Assembly (NCBI RefSeq): GCF_001613505.1
Contig: NZ_BDCM01000008.1
Span: 62,001 to 126,000, forward strand
Source of the DNA: Nocardia mikamii NBRC 108933
GTDB taxonomy: Bacteria; Actinomycetota; Actinomycetes; Mycobacteriales; Mycobacteriaceae
Length of the DNA: 64,000 nucleotides
Direction of reading: 5' to 3'
Made by a program: the position numbers and the translations under genes. The notes under the pieces were generated by a model. It searched no databases. It saw only the letters and a program-made list of their open reading frames with translations, and was not told the DNA's origin. Shown one piece after another: positions 27,311 through 37,378 of this stretch (the first letter of the stretch is position 1; each line of letters begins with the position of its first letter).

Positions 27311-28606
27311 ATGGCGACACGGCGGGCGGTGCTGCGTGCCGCGGCGTTGGCGCCGGTGCTGACCGCGTGCGCCCCCGGAGTCCTGTTCGGCCACCCCGCC
27401 TCGGTGCGGATCGCGGTGCCCTGGAGCGGATCCGAGCTCGCCGCGTTCCGCCGGGTGCTCGACGATGCGGGCCTCGGTGCCACGGTCGCGGTGTTGCCGC
27501 TCGGCGACGACATCGATACGGCCCTGCAGGCGCGCGGCCGCTCCGCCCCCGATCTGGTGATGTTGCCCGAGGTCGGCCGGATCGGTGAGCTGGCGGGCGG
27601 AGTGTTGCGTGCACTGCCGCCCACGCTGTGGCACGACGCGGCGGGGCCGCGCTATCCGGACCAGTGGCGCTCGCTGCTGTGGAAAGACGGTGCGCTCTAC
27701 GGCATTCCGTTCAAGGCGGCCGACAAGTCGCTGGTGTGGTACGACCGCTACGCCTTCGGCGGCGACCGGCCGCGCGACGATCCGCGCGACTGGACCGTCT
27801 CGCAGTGGCCGCAGCGTATCGCGGAGGCGACCACCCGCCGCCCACTGGCGCTGGGCGGTGCCGACGGCTGGGTGCTGGCCGACCTGTTCGGCAACATCCT
27901 CTACGGCGAATCCGCCTGGGATTACGAGGATCTGGCTGCCGCCGGCGAGCCGCACCGTCCGCGGGAATGGGATCGTGACGCGGTGCGGGCCACCCTCTAC
28001 CGCCTCGGCACTCTGTGGGCACCGCGCGGCACCTTCCCGGGCGGTATCGCCGCGACCCTGACCCGGCAATTTCCGGAATCGGTGCGCGAGGTGTTCGAAC
28101 GGCGCACCGCGGCGATGGTGGTGGCCCCGGATTTCGCGGAACCCATCGTGCGCAGCTGCCTGCGCCGGGCCGGCAGGCCCGCGGACGCGGTGGGCGTGAT
28201 GCCCTTTCCGGCGGTGGCGCCCGGGGGCCCGCGCCCGGCCATCGGCGGCGGCGACGTGATCGTCGCGACCGCGGCCGGTGCCCACGATGCGGTGCCGGTG
28301 CTCGGCGCACTGACCGCGCCGGGCGCCGTCTCGGCCTGGATCGGCGACTACGGCGGCTTCCTGGCACCCAGTCCGCGCACCGTCCCGGACCACGCGCCGA
28401 TGCTGGATCCGGTTGCGGGCCGGCTGCATTCGTGGTCCGCGTTCGATTTCGCCGATCTCATCGGCGCCGCCGGGCGGCGCGACGGCCTGTGGCGGGTGCT
28501 GACCGACCTGCTCATCACCGTCGGCGACGGGCACGCCGAGCGACTCGACGCGGCGGTCGATCACGCGGTGCGCGCACTCGACGAGTTCGAACGGAGAGCG
28601 CGATGA
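27311..28606 (+). CDS. ABC-type sugar-binding lipoprotein
   Basis: 431 residues; the ATG at 27311 follows GGGGG by 5 bp. A lipoprotein signal ends in VLTAC (lipid-modified Cys at about residue 19). The rest resembles family-1 extracellular solute-binding proteins (MalE type): an N-terminal VRIAVPWSGSELAAF strand, LYGIPFKAADKSLVWYDR near residue 135 and a late SPRTVPDH segment. It presumably captures an oligosaccharide or polyol. It overlaps the permease gene by 4 bp. Confidence 0.85.
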   Translation: MATRRAVLRAAALAPVLTACAPGVLFGHPASVRIAVPWSGSELAAFRRVLDDAGLGATVAVLPLGDDIDTALQARGRSAPDLVMLPEVGRIGELAGGVLRALPPTLWHDAAGPRYPDQWRSLLWKDGALYGIPFKAADKSLVWYDRYAFGGDRPRDDPRDWTVSQWPQRIAEATTRRPLALGGADGWVLADLFGNILYGESAWDYEDLAAAGEPHRPREWDRDAVRATLYRLGTLWAPRGTFPGGIAATLTRQFPESVREVFERRTAAMVVAPDFAEPIVRSCLRRAGRPADAVGVMPFPAVAPGGPRPAIGGGDVIVATAAGAHDAVPVLGALTAPGAVSAWIGDYGGFLAPSPRTVPDHAPMLDPVAGRLHSWSAFDFADLIGAAGRRDGLWRVLTDLLITVGDGHAERLDAAVDHAVRALDEFERRAR

Positions 28607-30537
28607 CGGCCGGGCACATCCACGCGCACGGACTGGATCTGGAGCCGGCGCTCACACGTATCGCCGGTCCGGTGGTCCCGGGACGCCACCCTCGGCGGTG
28701 GTCGATGTGGCCCGCGCAGCTGCCGGCACTGGTGCTGATCCTGCTGTTGCTGGTCGGGCCGGCCGCCACCACGGTCTGGACCGCGGTCCGCGCACAGTGG
28801 GCGATGGTCGGATGGTGTGCGCTGCTGGTGGTACTGGTCGCGGCGAGCACGATGCTGTGGCGCCGGGACGACGCGGTGCGCGCACTGGTGGCGGCGGCTG
28901 TGCGGGGTCGCTGGATATTGCTGCGCAATCGATTGTGGCCGACCGTATGTCGCCGCGAGGTGCGGGACGGCGCGAGCCTCGTCGCACGGATTCGGTGGCG
29001 TTCGCTGTGGTGGCCCGTCGTGGTGGTCGCGCTCGTGGTGACCATTCGGGGAATCGGCGTCGAGCTGGGGCCCGGTGGGCGCGGCGCCTATGTCCGCACT
29101 CTCGTGTGGGTGCTGTGTGCGCTGGCCGTGCTGGTCCTGGCCTTGGAATTGGCTTGGCGCGGCCGCCGGGGCTGGTGGCCGTGGCCACCGCTGATTCTGC
29201 CGTTCGGCGTTTCCGCCTTCGTCGCCGGACTGGCCCTGCGCCTGCTGGCCGAGAATCCCGACTACCGGATGCCGGTCCCGGGGGTGGCGGGGCAGCGCGT
29301 CTGGCTGATGACCCTGCTGATCGCGGCCTTCGTGTGGTGCTGGCTGGGTGCGCTGTTCGCGTTGTTCCGCGCCGCGATCGCGGCCATCGAAGCCGATCCG
29401 GTGCGGCGCGGCTACCTCGAGGACGCGCGCGGCGCGGGCCGGACCCGGGCCCGGCTGTTCGAATTGGTACGCCCGGTCTTCCTGATTCTCGGCCTCGTCG
29501 TCGCCGTCGCCGCGGCGCGGATCTTCGACATCATCCTGATCGCGGTGCCGGGATCGCTGCAGTATTCGCTGGACTCGGCGACCGTGCACTGGTGGCGGCT
29601 GGTCTCCGATCCCGATGCCGATCCCGGTGTGGCCGCGGCCTATTCGCTGCCACTGGCGGTGCTGATCGGTTCGGCGGCGTGGATTCTGCAGACCGACGTG
29701 CGCCGCCACCGCGTCGGCTGGATGCGCCGTCCGAGCGCCGATCCGGTCCGCACGAGGCGTACCGCGCGCGGTGTCCTCCGGCTCGCGGCGGTCTCGTCGC
29801 TCTCGCTGGGGCCGTTGCTGGCGTTGGTGGTGTTCAGCTGGGTGGGCGCCGACGGCCCCGCCCTCGCGGGCGCCGGATCGGTGTGGCAGCACCGAGAGTT
29901 GTTGCATGCCATGGCCAATACGGGCTGGGTGGCGGTGTGGGCCACCGTTCTCGTCATCGGTGCGGCGTTCCCGGTCGCCCATCAGCTCGCCGCGCTGCCC
30001 GCCGATGCGCTGCGTTCGCGGATCGCGGTGGTGGTGCTGGTGGTGTTCACCGTGCTGCCCGCGCAGCTCTACGTCGGGCCCATCCGGCGGGTCATCGAGC
30101 GGATGGGATTGACCGGGACGTCGTTCTCCTCGCTGATCGTGGTGCACGCCGCGATCGGATTGCCCATCGCGATCCTGATTCTGCGCGGGGCGCTGCTCGC
30201 GCCCTCGGATGGTCCGGCCGCCGACGCCCTGCACGGTCTGGCCAAGCCGTGGGCCGTCCTGGGCCGCGTGGTGTCGACCGCGTGGCCCGCTGTCGGCGCG
30301 GTCGCGGTACTCGAACTGATTCAGGTGTGGAACGACTTCTTCATCGGATTGATGGTCAGCGGCGCCGATGTCAGTCCGTGGTCGCTGCTGCTGTGGGGCG
30401 ACGCGCGCCAATTCCAGGAGAACGCCGCCCATCTCGCGGCCGGGGCACTGCTGTCGACGGTCCCGCCGGTGCTGCTGTTGCTGATGACCTGGCGGCGCTT
30501 CCTGGTGCCGGGATTGACGGGTGGGATCGTGCGATGA
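28603..30537 (+). CDS. Single-chain ABC permease (MalF- and MalG-like halves fused)
   Basis: 644 residues with about 14 predicted membrane helices. Each half carries a permease core. In the first, an EAA-like loop (GYLEDARGAGRTRARLFELVRPVF) is near residue 275. In the second, DALHGLAKPWAVLGRVVSTAWPAVG followed by ELIQVWNDFF is near 545-575. Sugar importers normally use two separate ~300-residue permeases, so this is a fusion. The second loop lacks the canonical EAA motif. Starts and stops overlap by 4 bp at both ends. No ATPase gene is present in the unit; it may borrow a shared MsiK/UgpC-type ATPase. Confidence 0.82.
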   Translation: MTAGHIHAHGLDLEPALTRIAGPVVPGRHPRRWSMWPAQLPALVLILLLLVGPAATTVWTAVRAQWAMVGWCALLVVLVAASTMLWRRDDAVRALVAAAVRGRWILLRNRLWPTVCRREVRDGASLVARIRWRSLWWPVVVVALVVTIRGIGVELGPGGRGAYVRTLVWVLCALAVLVLALELAWRGRRGWWPWPPLILPFGVSAFVAGLALRLLAENPDYRMPVPGVAGQRVWLMTLLIAAFVWCWLGALFALFRAAIAAIEADPVRRGYLEDARGAGRTRARLFELVRPVFLILGLVVAVAAARIFDIILIAVPGSLQYSLDSATVHWWRLVSDPDADPGVAAAYSLPLAVLIGSAAWILQTDVRRHRVGWMRRPSADPVRTRRTARGVLRLAAVSSLSLGPLLALVVFSWVGADGPALAGAGSVWQHRELLHAMANTGWVAVWATVLVIGAAFPVAHQLAALPADALRSRIAVVVLVVFTVLPAQLYVGPIRRVIERMGLTGTSFSSLIVVHAAIGLPIAILILRGALLAPSDGPAADALHGLAKPWAVLGRVVSTAWPAVGAVAVLELIQVWNDFFIGLMVSGADVSPWSLLLWGDARQFQENAAHLAAGALLSTVPPVLLLLMTWRRFLVPGLTGGIVR

Positions 30538-32252
30538 GCGGCGGCCACTCGCACCGGCCCGAGCACGACATCGCGTCGCAGCTCATCGCCACCCCGAAAT
30601 CCTCTGTCTGGCAAGGATTTCTGGGTGCGGCGTGGGTGATGTCGTCGTCGCTGCTGCTCGAGGTGGTGGCGAAACTGCTGGAGGGTTCGGTCGGGCAGAG
30701 CCGGGTGCTGAACTCGCTGGCCGGGGTGCTGCGCTGGGTGGCGGTCGCGGTGGTGGCGGCGGCCGCGCTGTACGTGCTGTGGCGCAAGACGATGGATATG
30801 CGCGAAGGCGCGCGTGTCCGGCGGGAACTGGATCTCACCGCCGACCTGGTGCAGCCGCCGCCCGTGGTCGAGCGGACCGTCGCGGCGCTGCCCGCGCTCG
30901 CGCCGGCCCGGACGCAGCCGCTGGACGCAACCGATGCGGCCGTCGCCGCCGTTCTGCGGGCACTGCCGTTCACCGACTACGAGGCGGCGGCGCTCTACGA
31001 CACCGTGACCGCGATGCTCGACAGTGCGACGGTCCTGCCGGGGGAGCAGGCGGTGGTTCAGCGCTCCACCGGCGAGGTTCTGATCCGGCTCGCCGCCCAC
31101 GGTGTGATCGTCCACGACGGACACGACCGATTCGCCGTGGCGAAGACCACGACGCCGCCGGACCGTGCCGTCGTCCGCCGCACACCGCAGTGGCGGGCCA
31201 CGTGGCCGGCGCTGATCCGGCACTACTCCGACCGTGCGACGCGCTGGGCGGTGGCCCTGGATTCGGATCGGCTCGGCGCCGGCGCGCATCGGTGGTTCAC
31301 GGGAACGGCGGACCGGCTGGCCGAGCTGGTGCGCGAATGCGCGGACTGCGATCACGGCGTCGAACTCGACATCCCGGCCCTGGCCCGGATCGCCGACGCG
31401 CTCGACCTCTGGTACGCGCGGATCGGGGCGCCTGCCGACGGTCCGGCGGCGCGAGCGATGCTCGCCCTGAGCGGTCCGGCGCATCCGCAGATCAGCGAAC
31501 TGGCATCGATTCGCTGCGATCTGGCGCTCGCTACCGCGACACGCCGGCGAGGGCCGCGCGCGCTCCGGAAGCGGCGCCGCAGCCGTCCACGCCGGAGCAC
31601 GGGCTTGGATGCTCGGCGCGCGCATGCCGAGGCGATGCGAGATTTCGACCGCTTGCCGGGCGGGGAGTACCCACTGCCCGACATCGTGGCCGGGTTCGAG
31701 CGCGCGTGGTGGCTGCTGCCGCGTCGCGACATCGCCGCCGAGGTCTGTGCGCTGAACGACCTCGCCATCGCACATATGCACGAAGGCCGCCTGGACGCCG
31801 CCCGTGACCGTCTCGAGCTGGCCGAAACCCTGACCCGCGGCGGGCGCAACCCGTCCGGCCGGGCACACACCTTCGAAACGCTGGGGCTGTTGTGGTGGAT
31901 GCGCGGTGAGCCGCGGCGCGCGATGCGCTGGTGGCTGCTGGCGCTGACCCGCTACCGCGATCTCGGTCACGAACTGGGGATCTGCCGGTGCCTGCAGCAT
32001 CTGGGCGGCGCGGTGGCGGTCGTGCCCGAATACGGCGGTCTGCTGCTCGCGGGACCGCTGAGCACGGGCGAGATCCTGCGTCAGGCCTCGGGCTGGCTGG
32101 CCTACGCCGAGCGGGGCCGTCCCGGCGGGGCGGGCCGGACTCCGGCCCTCGCATCCCGCTACCGTCGGCGTGTCGCGCAAGCACTGGAGGATGCGCAGCT
32201 CACGTCGCTGGACACGGTGGACCGGTGGCCCGTCACCGTGTCCGAGCGTTAG
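30534..32252 (+). CDS. Membrane protein with TPR-like C-terminal domain, unknown function
   Basis: 572 residues. Two membrane helices (about 22-45 and 55-80) anchor a cytoplasmic region. Residues ~125-205 could be a winged-helix-like module (AVLRALPFTDYEAAALYD, IRLAAHGVIVHDGHDRFAV). Residues ~400-520 contain TPR-like helical pairs (EVCALNDLAIAHMHEGRLDAARDRLELAE; HTFETLGLLWWMRGEPRRAMRWW). A strongly basic stretch (RRRGPRALRKRRRSRPRR) sits near residue 345. It is coupled to the fused permease by a 4-bp overlap and may regulate or scaffold it. No named family is recognised. Confidence 0.75.
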   Translation: MSGGHSHRPEHDIASQLIATPKSSVWQGFLGAAWVMSSSLLLEVVAKLLEGSVGQSRVLNSLAGVLRWVAVAVVAAAALYVLWRKTMDMREGARVRRELDLTADLVQPPPVVERTVAALPALAPARTQPLDATDAAVAAVLRALPFTDYEAAALYDTVTAMLDSATVLPGEQAVVQRSTGEVLIRLAAHGVIVHDGHDRFAVAKTTTPPDRAVVRRTPQWRATWPALIRHYSDRATRWAVALDSDRLGAGAHRWFTGTADRLAELVRECADCDHGVELDIPALARIADALDLWYARIGAPADGPAARAMLALSGPAHPQISELASIRCDLALATATRRRGPRALRKRRRSRPRRSTGLDARRAHAEAMRDFDRLPGGEYPLPDIVAGFERAWWLLPRRDIAAEVCALNDLAIAHMHEGRLDAARDRLELAETLTRGGRNPSGRAHTFETLGLLWWMRGEPRRAMRWWLLALTRYRDLGHELGICRCLQHLGGAVAVVPEYGGLLLAGPLSTGEILRQASGWLAYAERGRPGGAGRTPALASRYRRRVAQALEDAQLTSLDTVDRWPVTVSER

Positions 32253-32985
<733 letters not shown>

Positions 32986-33027
32986 GGTTCGCCGCCACCT
33001 GCGGTTCGTCCGCGTACACAGCGTGCA

Positions 33028-33065
33028 GACAGGCCCCTCCCGGATCTACCCGGAAGGGGCCTGTC
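33028..33065. terminator. Strong hairpin terminator between rpf and the convergent sulfur operon
   Basis: The arms pair GACAGGCCCCT (33028-33038) with AGGGGCCTGTC (33055-33065), then one mismatch and four more base pairs around a 6-nt loop. It lies 42 bp after the rpf stop and 16 bp from the end of the convergent monooxygenase gene, so it probably ends transcription from both sides. There is no long T-tract, as is common in actinobacteria. Confidence 0.75.
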
Positions 33066-33081
33066 GCGTTGTATTCGCCGG

Positions 33082-34425
33082 TCAGGCGCTGATCGCCGCT
33101 CCGGCCGCGAACCGGCTCTCCACCGGCGCGAGGCCGTAGTGCCCGCGCAGGGTGTCGGCGGTGTATTCGGTGCGGAACAGGCCGCGTTCCTGCAGGATCG
33201 GCACCACCCGGTCGACGAAATCGGTGAGTCCGCCGGGCAGATACGGCGGCATGATGTTGAATCCGTCGGCGGCGCCCGCCTCGAACCAGGTCTGCAGTTC
33301 GTCGGCGATCTGCTCCGGCGTGCCGGCGAAGCTGCGATGTCCGCGCCCGCCGCCGAGTTTGCCGATCAGCTGCCGCACGGTCAGCTGCTCTTGCGTAGCC
33401 AACTCCTTGACCAGCGTGAACCGGGACTTGTTGCCTTCGATCTCGCTCTCCACCGGCAGCGGCGGTAGTGGCGCGTCCAGCGGATGGTCGGTCAGGTCGA
33501 TGCCCAGCTGCGTGGACAGCTGGCGCAACGCGTAGTCGGGAGAGATGAGATCGGTGAACTCCTGCTCCAGTGCCAGCGCTTCGGCGGGCGTATCGGCGAT
33601 GTAGGGCACCAGGCCGGGAAGGACCTTCAGCTCGTCGGCGCCGCGGCCGTACTTCGGCAGCCGTGATTTCAGGTCGCGATAGAAGCGCTGTCCCTCCTCC
33701 AGGGTGCGCTGTGCGGTGAACACCGCCTCGGCGTAGCGGGCGGCGAATTCCTTTCCGCTCTCGGAGGATCCGGCCTGCACCAGCAGTGGCCGGCCCTGCG
33801 GGCCGCGCGGGGAGTTCAACGGTCCGCGCACCCGGAACCGGTCGCTGTCGTAGTCGATGGTGTGCACCTTGTCCGGATCGGCGAAGACCCCGGCCTCGGG
33901 GTCGAGCACGACGGCCGAGGACTCCCAGCTGTCCCACAATTGCAATGCGACATCGACGAATTCGGTGGCGCGCTCATATCGCCGAGCATGTTCGGGAATC
34001 GCGTCGTAGCCGAAATTGTAGGCCTCGTCGACGCTGCCGGACGTGACGATGTTCCACCCGGCTCGCCCGCCACTGATGTGGTCGAGCGAGGCGAATTTGC
34101 GGGCCAGATTGAACGGTTCGTTATAGGTCGTCGAGGCCGTCGCGATGAGACCGATATGGTCGGTCGCCGCGGCGATGGCCGACAGCAATGTCACCGGTTC
34201 GAACACCGCGAGCGTATTGCGCTGAATGCGCGGGCCCACCGCCAGACCGTCGGCGAAGAAGACCGAATCCAGTTTGCCTCGCTCGGCGATGCGGCCCAAT
34301 TCCTGGAAATGCTTCACGTCCAGCACGCGCCGTTCCTCGGTGCGCGGATGGCGCCAGGCCGCCTCGTGATGACCGACGCCCATCAGAAAGGCGTTGAGAT
34401 GAAAGGTTTTCGGTGATGGCGACAT
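33082..34425 (-). CDS. LLM-class flavin monooxygenase (NtaA/SnaA/DszA family)
   Basis: 447 residues, the full length of the NtaA/SnaA/SoxA(DszA) subgroup. Signatures: FHLNAFLMGVGHHEAAWRHP at the N-terminus, HISGGRAGWNIVTS near residue 120 and RPLLVQAGSSESGKEFAARYAEAVFT near 210. These FMNH2-dependent enzymes cleave C-S or C-N bonds of sulfonated or aminopolycarboxylate compounds. As the last gene after an SsuABC-like importer it most likely desulfurises an imported organosulfur compound. It needs a flavin reductase that is not encoded here. Confidence 0.92.
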   Translation of the reverse strand: MSPSPKTFHLNAFLMGVGHHEAAWRHPRTEERRVLDVKHFQELGRIAERGKLDSVFFADGLAVGPRIQRNTLAVFEPVTLLSAIAAATDHIGLIATASTTYNEPFNLARKFASLDHISGGRAGWNIVTSGSVDEAYNFGYDAIPEHARRYERATEFVDVALQLWDSWESSAVVLDPEAGVFADPDKVHTIDYDSDRFRVRGPLNSPRGPQGRPLLVQAGSSESGKEFAARYAEAVFTAQRTLEEGQRFYRDLKSRLPKYGRGADELKVLPGLVPYIADTPAEALALEQEFTDLISPDYALRQLSTQLGIDLTDHPLDAPLPPLPVESEIEGNKSRFTLVKELATQEQLTVRQLIGKLGGGRGHRSFAGTPEQIADELQTWFEAGAADGFNIMPPYLPGGLTDFVDRVVPILQERGLFRTEYTADTLRGHYGLAPVESRFAAGAAISA

Positions 34426-34455
34426 CGAGCGTCGTCGTCCCTTCGGTGTAGTGCT

Positions 34456-35352
34456 TCAGCGATCGGATTGCGGGCGCCAGCGGGTGAGGCGGCGTTCGAT
34501 CGCGACGAGTACGGCGTTGTAGACCAGGCCGACGATCGCGATGGCGACGATCCCGACATACATGTCGGGGATCTGGAAATTCTGCTGCGCGGCGGTGATG
34601 AGGTAGCCGAGTCCCGCTCGCGCACCGGACATCTCGGTGGCGATCAGGACCAGGATCGAGGCCGAGGCCGCCATCCGGATGCCGGTGAAGATGGTCGGGA
34701 CGGCGGCGGGCAGGATCACCTTCTGGAACAGCCGCAGCGGCGAGAAGCCGAGTGACACAGCCGATTTGATCAGCAGGGGGTCGACCGATCGAACGCCGCT
34801 GATGGTGTTCAGCAAGATCGGGAAGAAGCCCGCGTAGACCACGATCGCGACCTTGGAGGTCTCGCCGATGCCGAGGATCAGGATGAACACCGGCAGCAGC
34901 GCCAGCGCCGCGGTGTTGCGGAACAGTTCGAGCAGCGGGTTCACGAAGTCGGCCACCGGCTTGTACCACGCGATGGCGACGCCGGCCGGAACGGCGCACG
35001 CCACAGCTATCGCGAAGCCGACCAGGGATCGGCCCAGACTGGCGGAGGTGTTGTCCCAGAGCTGACCGTTGCGGATCAGCTCGTCTCCGCGCTGCACGAC
35101 GGTGGAGAAGGGCGGCAGGAAGATCTGATCGACCAGGCCGAATCGGGGCGCGAGCTCCCAGAATGCCAGAAACAGGCCGATGACCAGGACGGGCTTGAAC
35201 AGCCGCCAGCCCCAGCGGCCGGCCAGGGCGGCCAGCTGCCGTCCCGTGCCGGCGGTGGAGCGAGCGGGAGCCTCGGCCGCACTCCCGGCCGAGACGGAGG
35301 ACTTCTTCGACACCAGCACGGGTTCGGCGGTGGCGGGCAACGTGGTGGACAT
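34456..35352 (-). CDS. ABC transporter permease (SsuC/TauC-like)
   Basis: 298 residues. A Pro/Ser-rich cytosolic N-terminus (about 45 residues) is followed by six membrane helices. The EAA loop is SAVSLGFSPLRLFQKVILPAAVPTIFTGIR at about residues 185-215. It belongs to the BPD_transp_1 family for sulfonate, taurine or nitrate. GGAGGTAAC inside the end of the ATPase gene serves as its ribosome-binding site, with 4 bp between the genes. It forms the channel of an importer with the next two upstream genes. Confidence 0.9.
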   Translation of the reverse strand: MSTTLPATAEPVLVSKKSSVSAGSAAEAPARSTAGTGRQLAALAGRWGWRLFKPVLVIGLFLAFWELAPRFGLVDQIFLPPFSTVVQRGDELIRNGQLWDNTSASLGRSLVGFAIAVACAVPAGVAIAWYKPVADFVNPLLELFRNTAALALLPVFILILGIGETSKVAIVVYAGFFPILLNTISGVRSVDPLLIKSAVSLGFSPLRLFQKVILPAAVPTIFTGIRMAASASILVLIATEMSGARAGLGYLITAAQQNFQIPDMYVGIVAIAIVGLVYNAVLVAIERRLTRWRPQSDR

Positions 35353-35356
35353 GGTG

Positions 35357-36190
35357 TTACCTCCTGTCGGTGGCCGCGAGGTCGGCCTGCTCGAGACCCT
35401 GCGCGCGGGCCACCTCGTCGTGCAGCAGCGACCAGATCCGGTGCCGGACTTCGCTGAAGTGTTCGCTGGAGCGGATGTCGGCGTCCGGGTCGGTGTCGCG
35501 GTCGAGATCGATATCGACCACTGCCTTCACTCGTCCCGGCCGCGAGGTGAGCACGGCCACCCGCTGCCCCAGATAGACGGCTTCGTTGATGTCGTGGGTG
35601 ATGAACAGGATGGTCTTGCCGGTGGTGCGCCAGATGCGTAGCAACTCGTCCTGCAGCGACTCGCGGGTCTGGGCGTCGAGCGCCGCGAACGGCTCGTCCA
35701 TCAGCAGCACCTCGGGATCGAAGGCGAGGCTGCGCGCGATGGCCACACGCTGTTTCATACCGCCGGACAACTCGTGCGGGTAGCGGTCGCCGAAGCCGGT
35801 GAGGCCGACCAGCTCCAGATACTCGTCGGCGATCCGGCGGCGTTCGCGGCGGCGGATGCGCTTGGCCTCCAACCCGAATTCGATATTGCCGCGCGCGGTG
35901 CGCCACGGCAGCAGCGCGTACTGCTGGAAGACGATCCCCCGGTCGAGTCCGGGGCCGGTGACCGGCCGGCCGTCGAGCAGGATCTGGCCGTGGGTCGGCC
36001 GGGTCAGCCCGCCCAGCAGGTCCAGCAGGGTCGACTTACCCGAACCGCTGGGCCCGACCAGCACGAGGAATTCACCGTCGCGCACGTCCACGGTGATGTT
36101 CTCCAGCGCCGTGAACGCAGTGCCGGCGCCTCGCGCCGGAAACTCCTTGCGCACCCCGTCGAGCGCGAGTTTGATTGCCGTGACACTCAT
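35357..36190 (-). CDS. ABC transporter ATP-binding protein (SsuB/TauB-like)
   Basis: 277 residues. Walker A is GPSGSGKST at about 46-54, the Q-loop is in FQQYALLPW, the signature is LSGGMKQR, Walker B is VLLMDEP and the H-loop is in FITHDINEA. The family is that of sulfonate/taurine/nitrate importers. It overlaps the binding-protein gene by 4 bp and drives import through the adjacent permease. Confidence 0.93.
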   Translation of the reverse strand: MSVTAIKLALDGVRKEFPARGAGTAFTALENITVDVRDGEFLVLVGPSGSGKSTLLDLLGGLTRPTHGQILLDGRPVTGPGLDRGIVFQQYALLPWRTARGNIEFGLEAKRIRRRERRRIADEYLELVGLTGFGDRYPHELSGGMKQRVAIARSLAFDPEVLLMDEPFAALDAQTRESLQDELLRIWRTTGKTILFITHDINEAVYLGQRVAVLTSRPGRVKAVVDIDLDRDTDPDADIRSSEHFSEVRHRIWSLLHDEVARAQGLEQADLAATDRR

Positions 36191-37263
36191 TTGGCGGCCA
36201 CCACCTCTCCGGTCGGCCCGCTCTCGGCGGGGTATGTGCCGTTGGCGTAGGGGTTGAACTTGTTGGTGTACAGATCCTTGGCCGCGAACTTCCCGGCCGG
36301 CAGCTCACCGTTGCGGACCAGCCAGTCGATCCAGATCTGCAGCTCTCGCTCCTGGATCACCGCGCCGGGCACCGGAATGCCGGACGACTTGTAGGAGTCG
36401 AGCAGTTTGGTGTTCTCGTTGCGGCCGCGCTTGTGAATGATGTCGGCCAGGCGCGCCACCGCCTGATCGCGCGGCGTGATCTGCAGCCAGCGTGTCGCGC
36501 GGGCCGTGCCCTGGACGAAGTCGGCCACCGCGTCCCGATGATCGGCGATGTAATCGTTGCGGAAAACGTAGGTGCCGTAGTCGAACTCGCCGAACAAGCC
36601 CTTGTCGGTGTAGAGCGGGTGGATGGCGCCGTGCGCGAGCGCGATGTCCTGCAGCGGGCCGCCCAGCGCCGCCACATCGATCTGCCCTTTGCGCAGCGCG
36701 TCCTCGGTATTGACCGGCGGCAGCACCACGAGTTGCACCTGTTTGATCTCGTCATCGGTGAGACCCTGATCGTGCAACCACTGGCGGGTGATGAATTCGT
36801 GATGGGCGCCGAGCGTATTGACGCCGACCTTCTTCCCGATCAGGTCCTTGGCCGTCTTGATGCCCGAATCGTCGCGGACGTAGTAGCCGGTGAAGCTCTG
36901 CCCGTCGGCGCCGTAGGAGCTGAGCACCGAGGTGACCGGTGCGCCGCCGGCGATGAGCTTGACGACCGCGCCGTTGAACGCGCTGCCGAATTCGATCTGC
37001 TTGGTGGTGGCGGCCTGGATATTGGCCGGACCGCTGGTGGTGTCGCCCTCCCACTTCAGCTCGATCTTGGAGAAGTAGCCGAGGTCGGCGGCCAGTTCGT
37101 AGGCCGTGACCATGCCGGCCTGGCCCTGGTAGCGAAGGATGGTCTTACCGTCGGCGGTGGTACCGGCGCCGGAACTCGAGCAGCCCGCGGCGAGCACGGC
37201 GAGCACGGGCAGGGCGAGGACGGTGGCGAGGGCGCGCACCACCCGGGGTCGTCTGAACGACAT
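36187..37263 (-). CDS. ABC sulfonate-type substrate-binding lipoprotein (SsuA/TauA-like)
   Basis: 358 residues from ATG 37263, where the signal peptide starts (MSFRRPRVVRALATVLALPV), with lipobox LAAGC. Binding-protein motifs include LRYQGQAGMVTAYELAADLGYF, SALNGA-like SAFNGAV near 105, KDLIGKKVGVNTLGAHHEF and ALRKGQIDVAALGGP. It belongs to the NMT1/SsuA-like family for sulfonates and other organosulfur or amino compounds. It is the first structural gene of the importer-monooxygenase operon. The 115-bp stretch upstream separates it from a leader peptide frame. Confidence 0.9.
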   Translation of the reverse strand: MSFRRPRVVRALATVLALPVLAVLAAGCSSSGAGTTADGKTILRYQGQAGMVTAYELAADLGYFSKIELKWEGDTTSGPANIQAATTKQIEFGSAFNGAVVKLIAGGAPVTSVLSSYGADGQSFTGYYVRDDSGIKTAKDLIGKKVGVNTLGAHHEFITRQWLHDQGLTDDEIKQVQLVVLPPVNTEDALRKGQIDVAALGGPLQDIALAHGAIHPLYTDKGLFGEFDYGTYVFRNDYIADHRDAVADFVQGTARATRWLQITPRDQAVARLADIIHKRGRNENTKLLDSYKSSGIPVPGAVIQERELQIWIDWLVRNGELPAGKFAAKDLYTNKFNPYANGTYPAESGPTGEVVAAK

Positions 37264-37378
37264 GATCGGTTCTTTCACTGAATGCGTCTGCGGCCCCGCG
37301 CACATCGGGTGCGGCGGCCGGTAGATCGGCGAAACGAATTGCCTGGCAGGGCTTTCGGCGACGGCGATGGCGCCCGGC

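Noticed and set aside
28015-28602. N-terminal extension of the fused permease
   Set aside because: The extension overlaps the binding-protein gene in another frame. The ATG overlapping the upstream stop (28603) gives a natural start.
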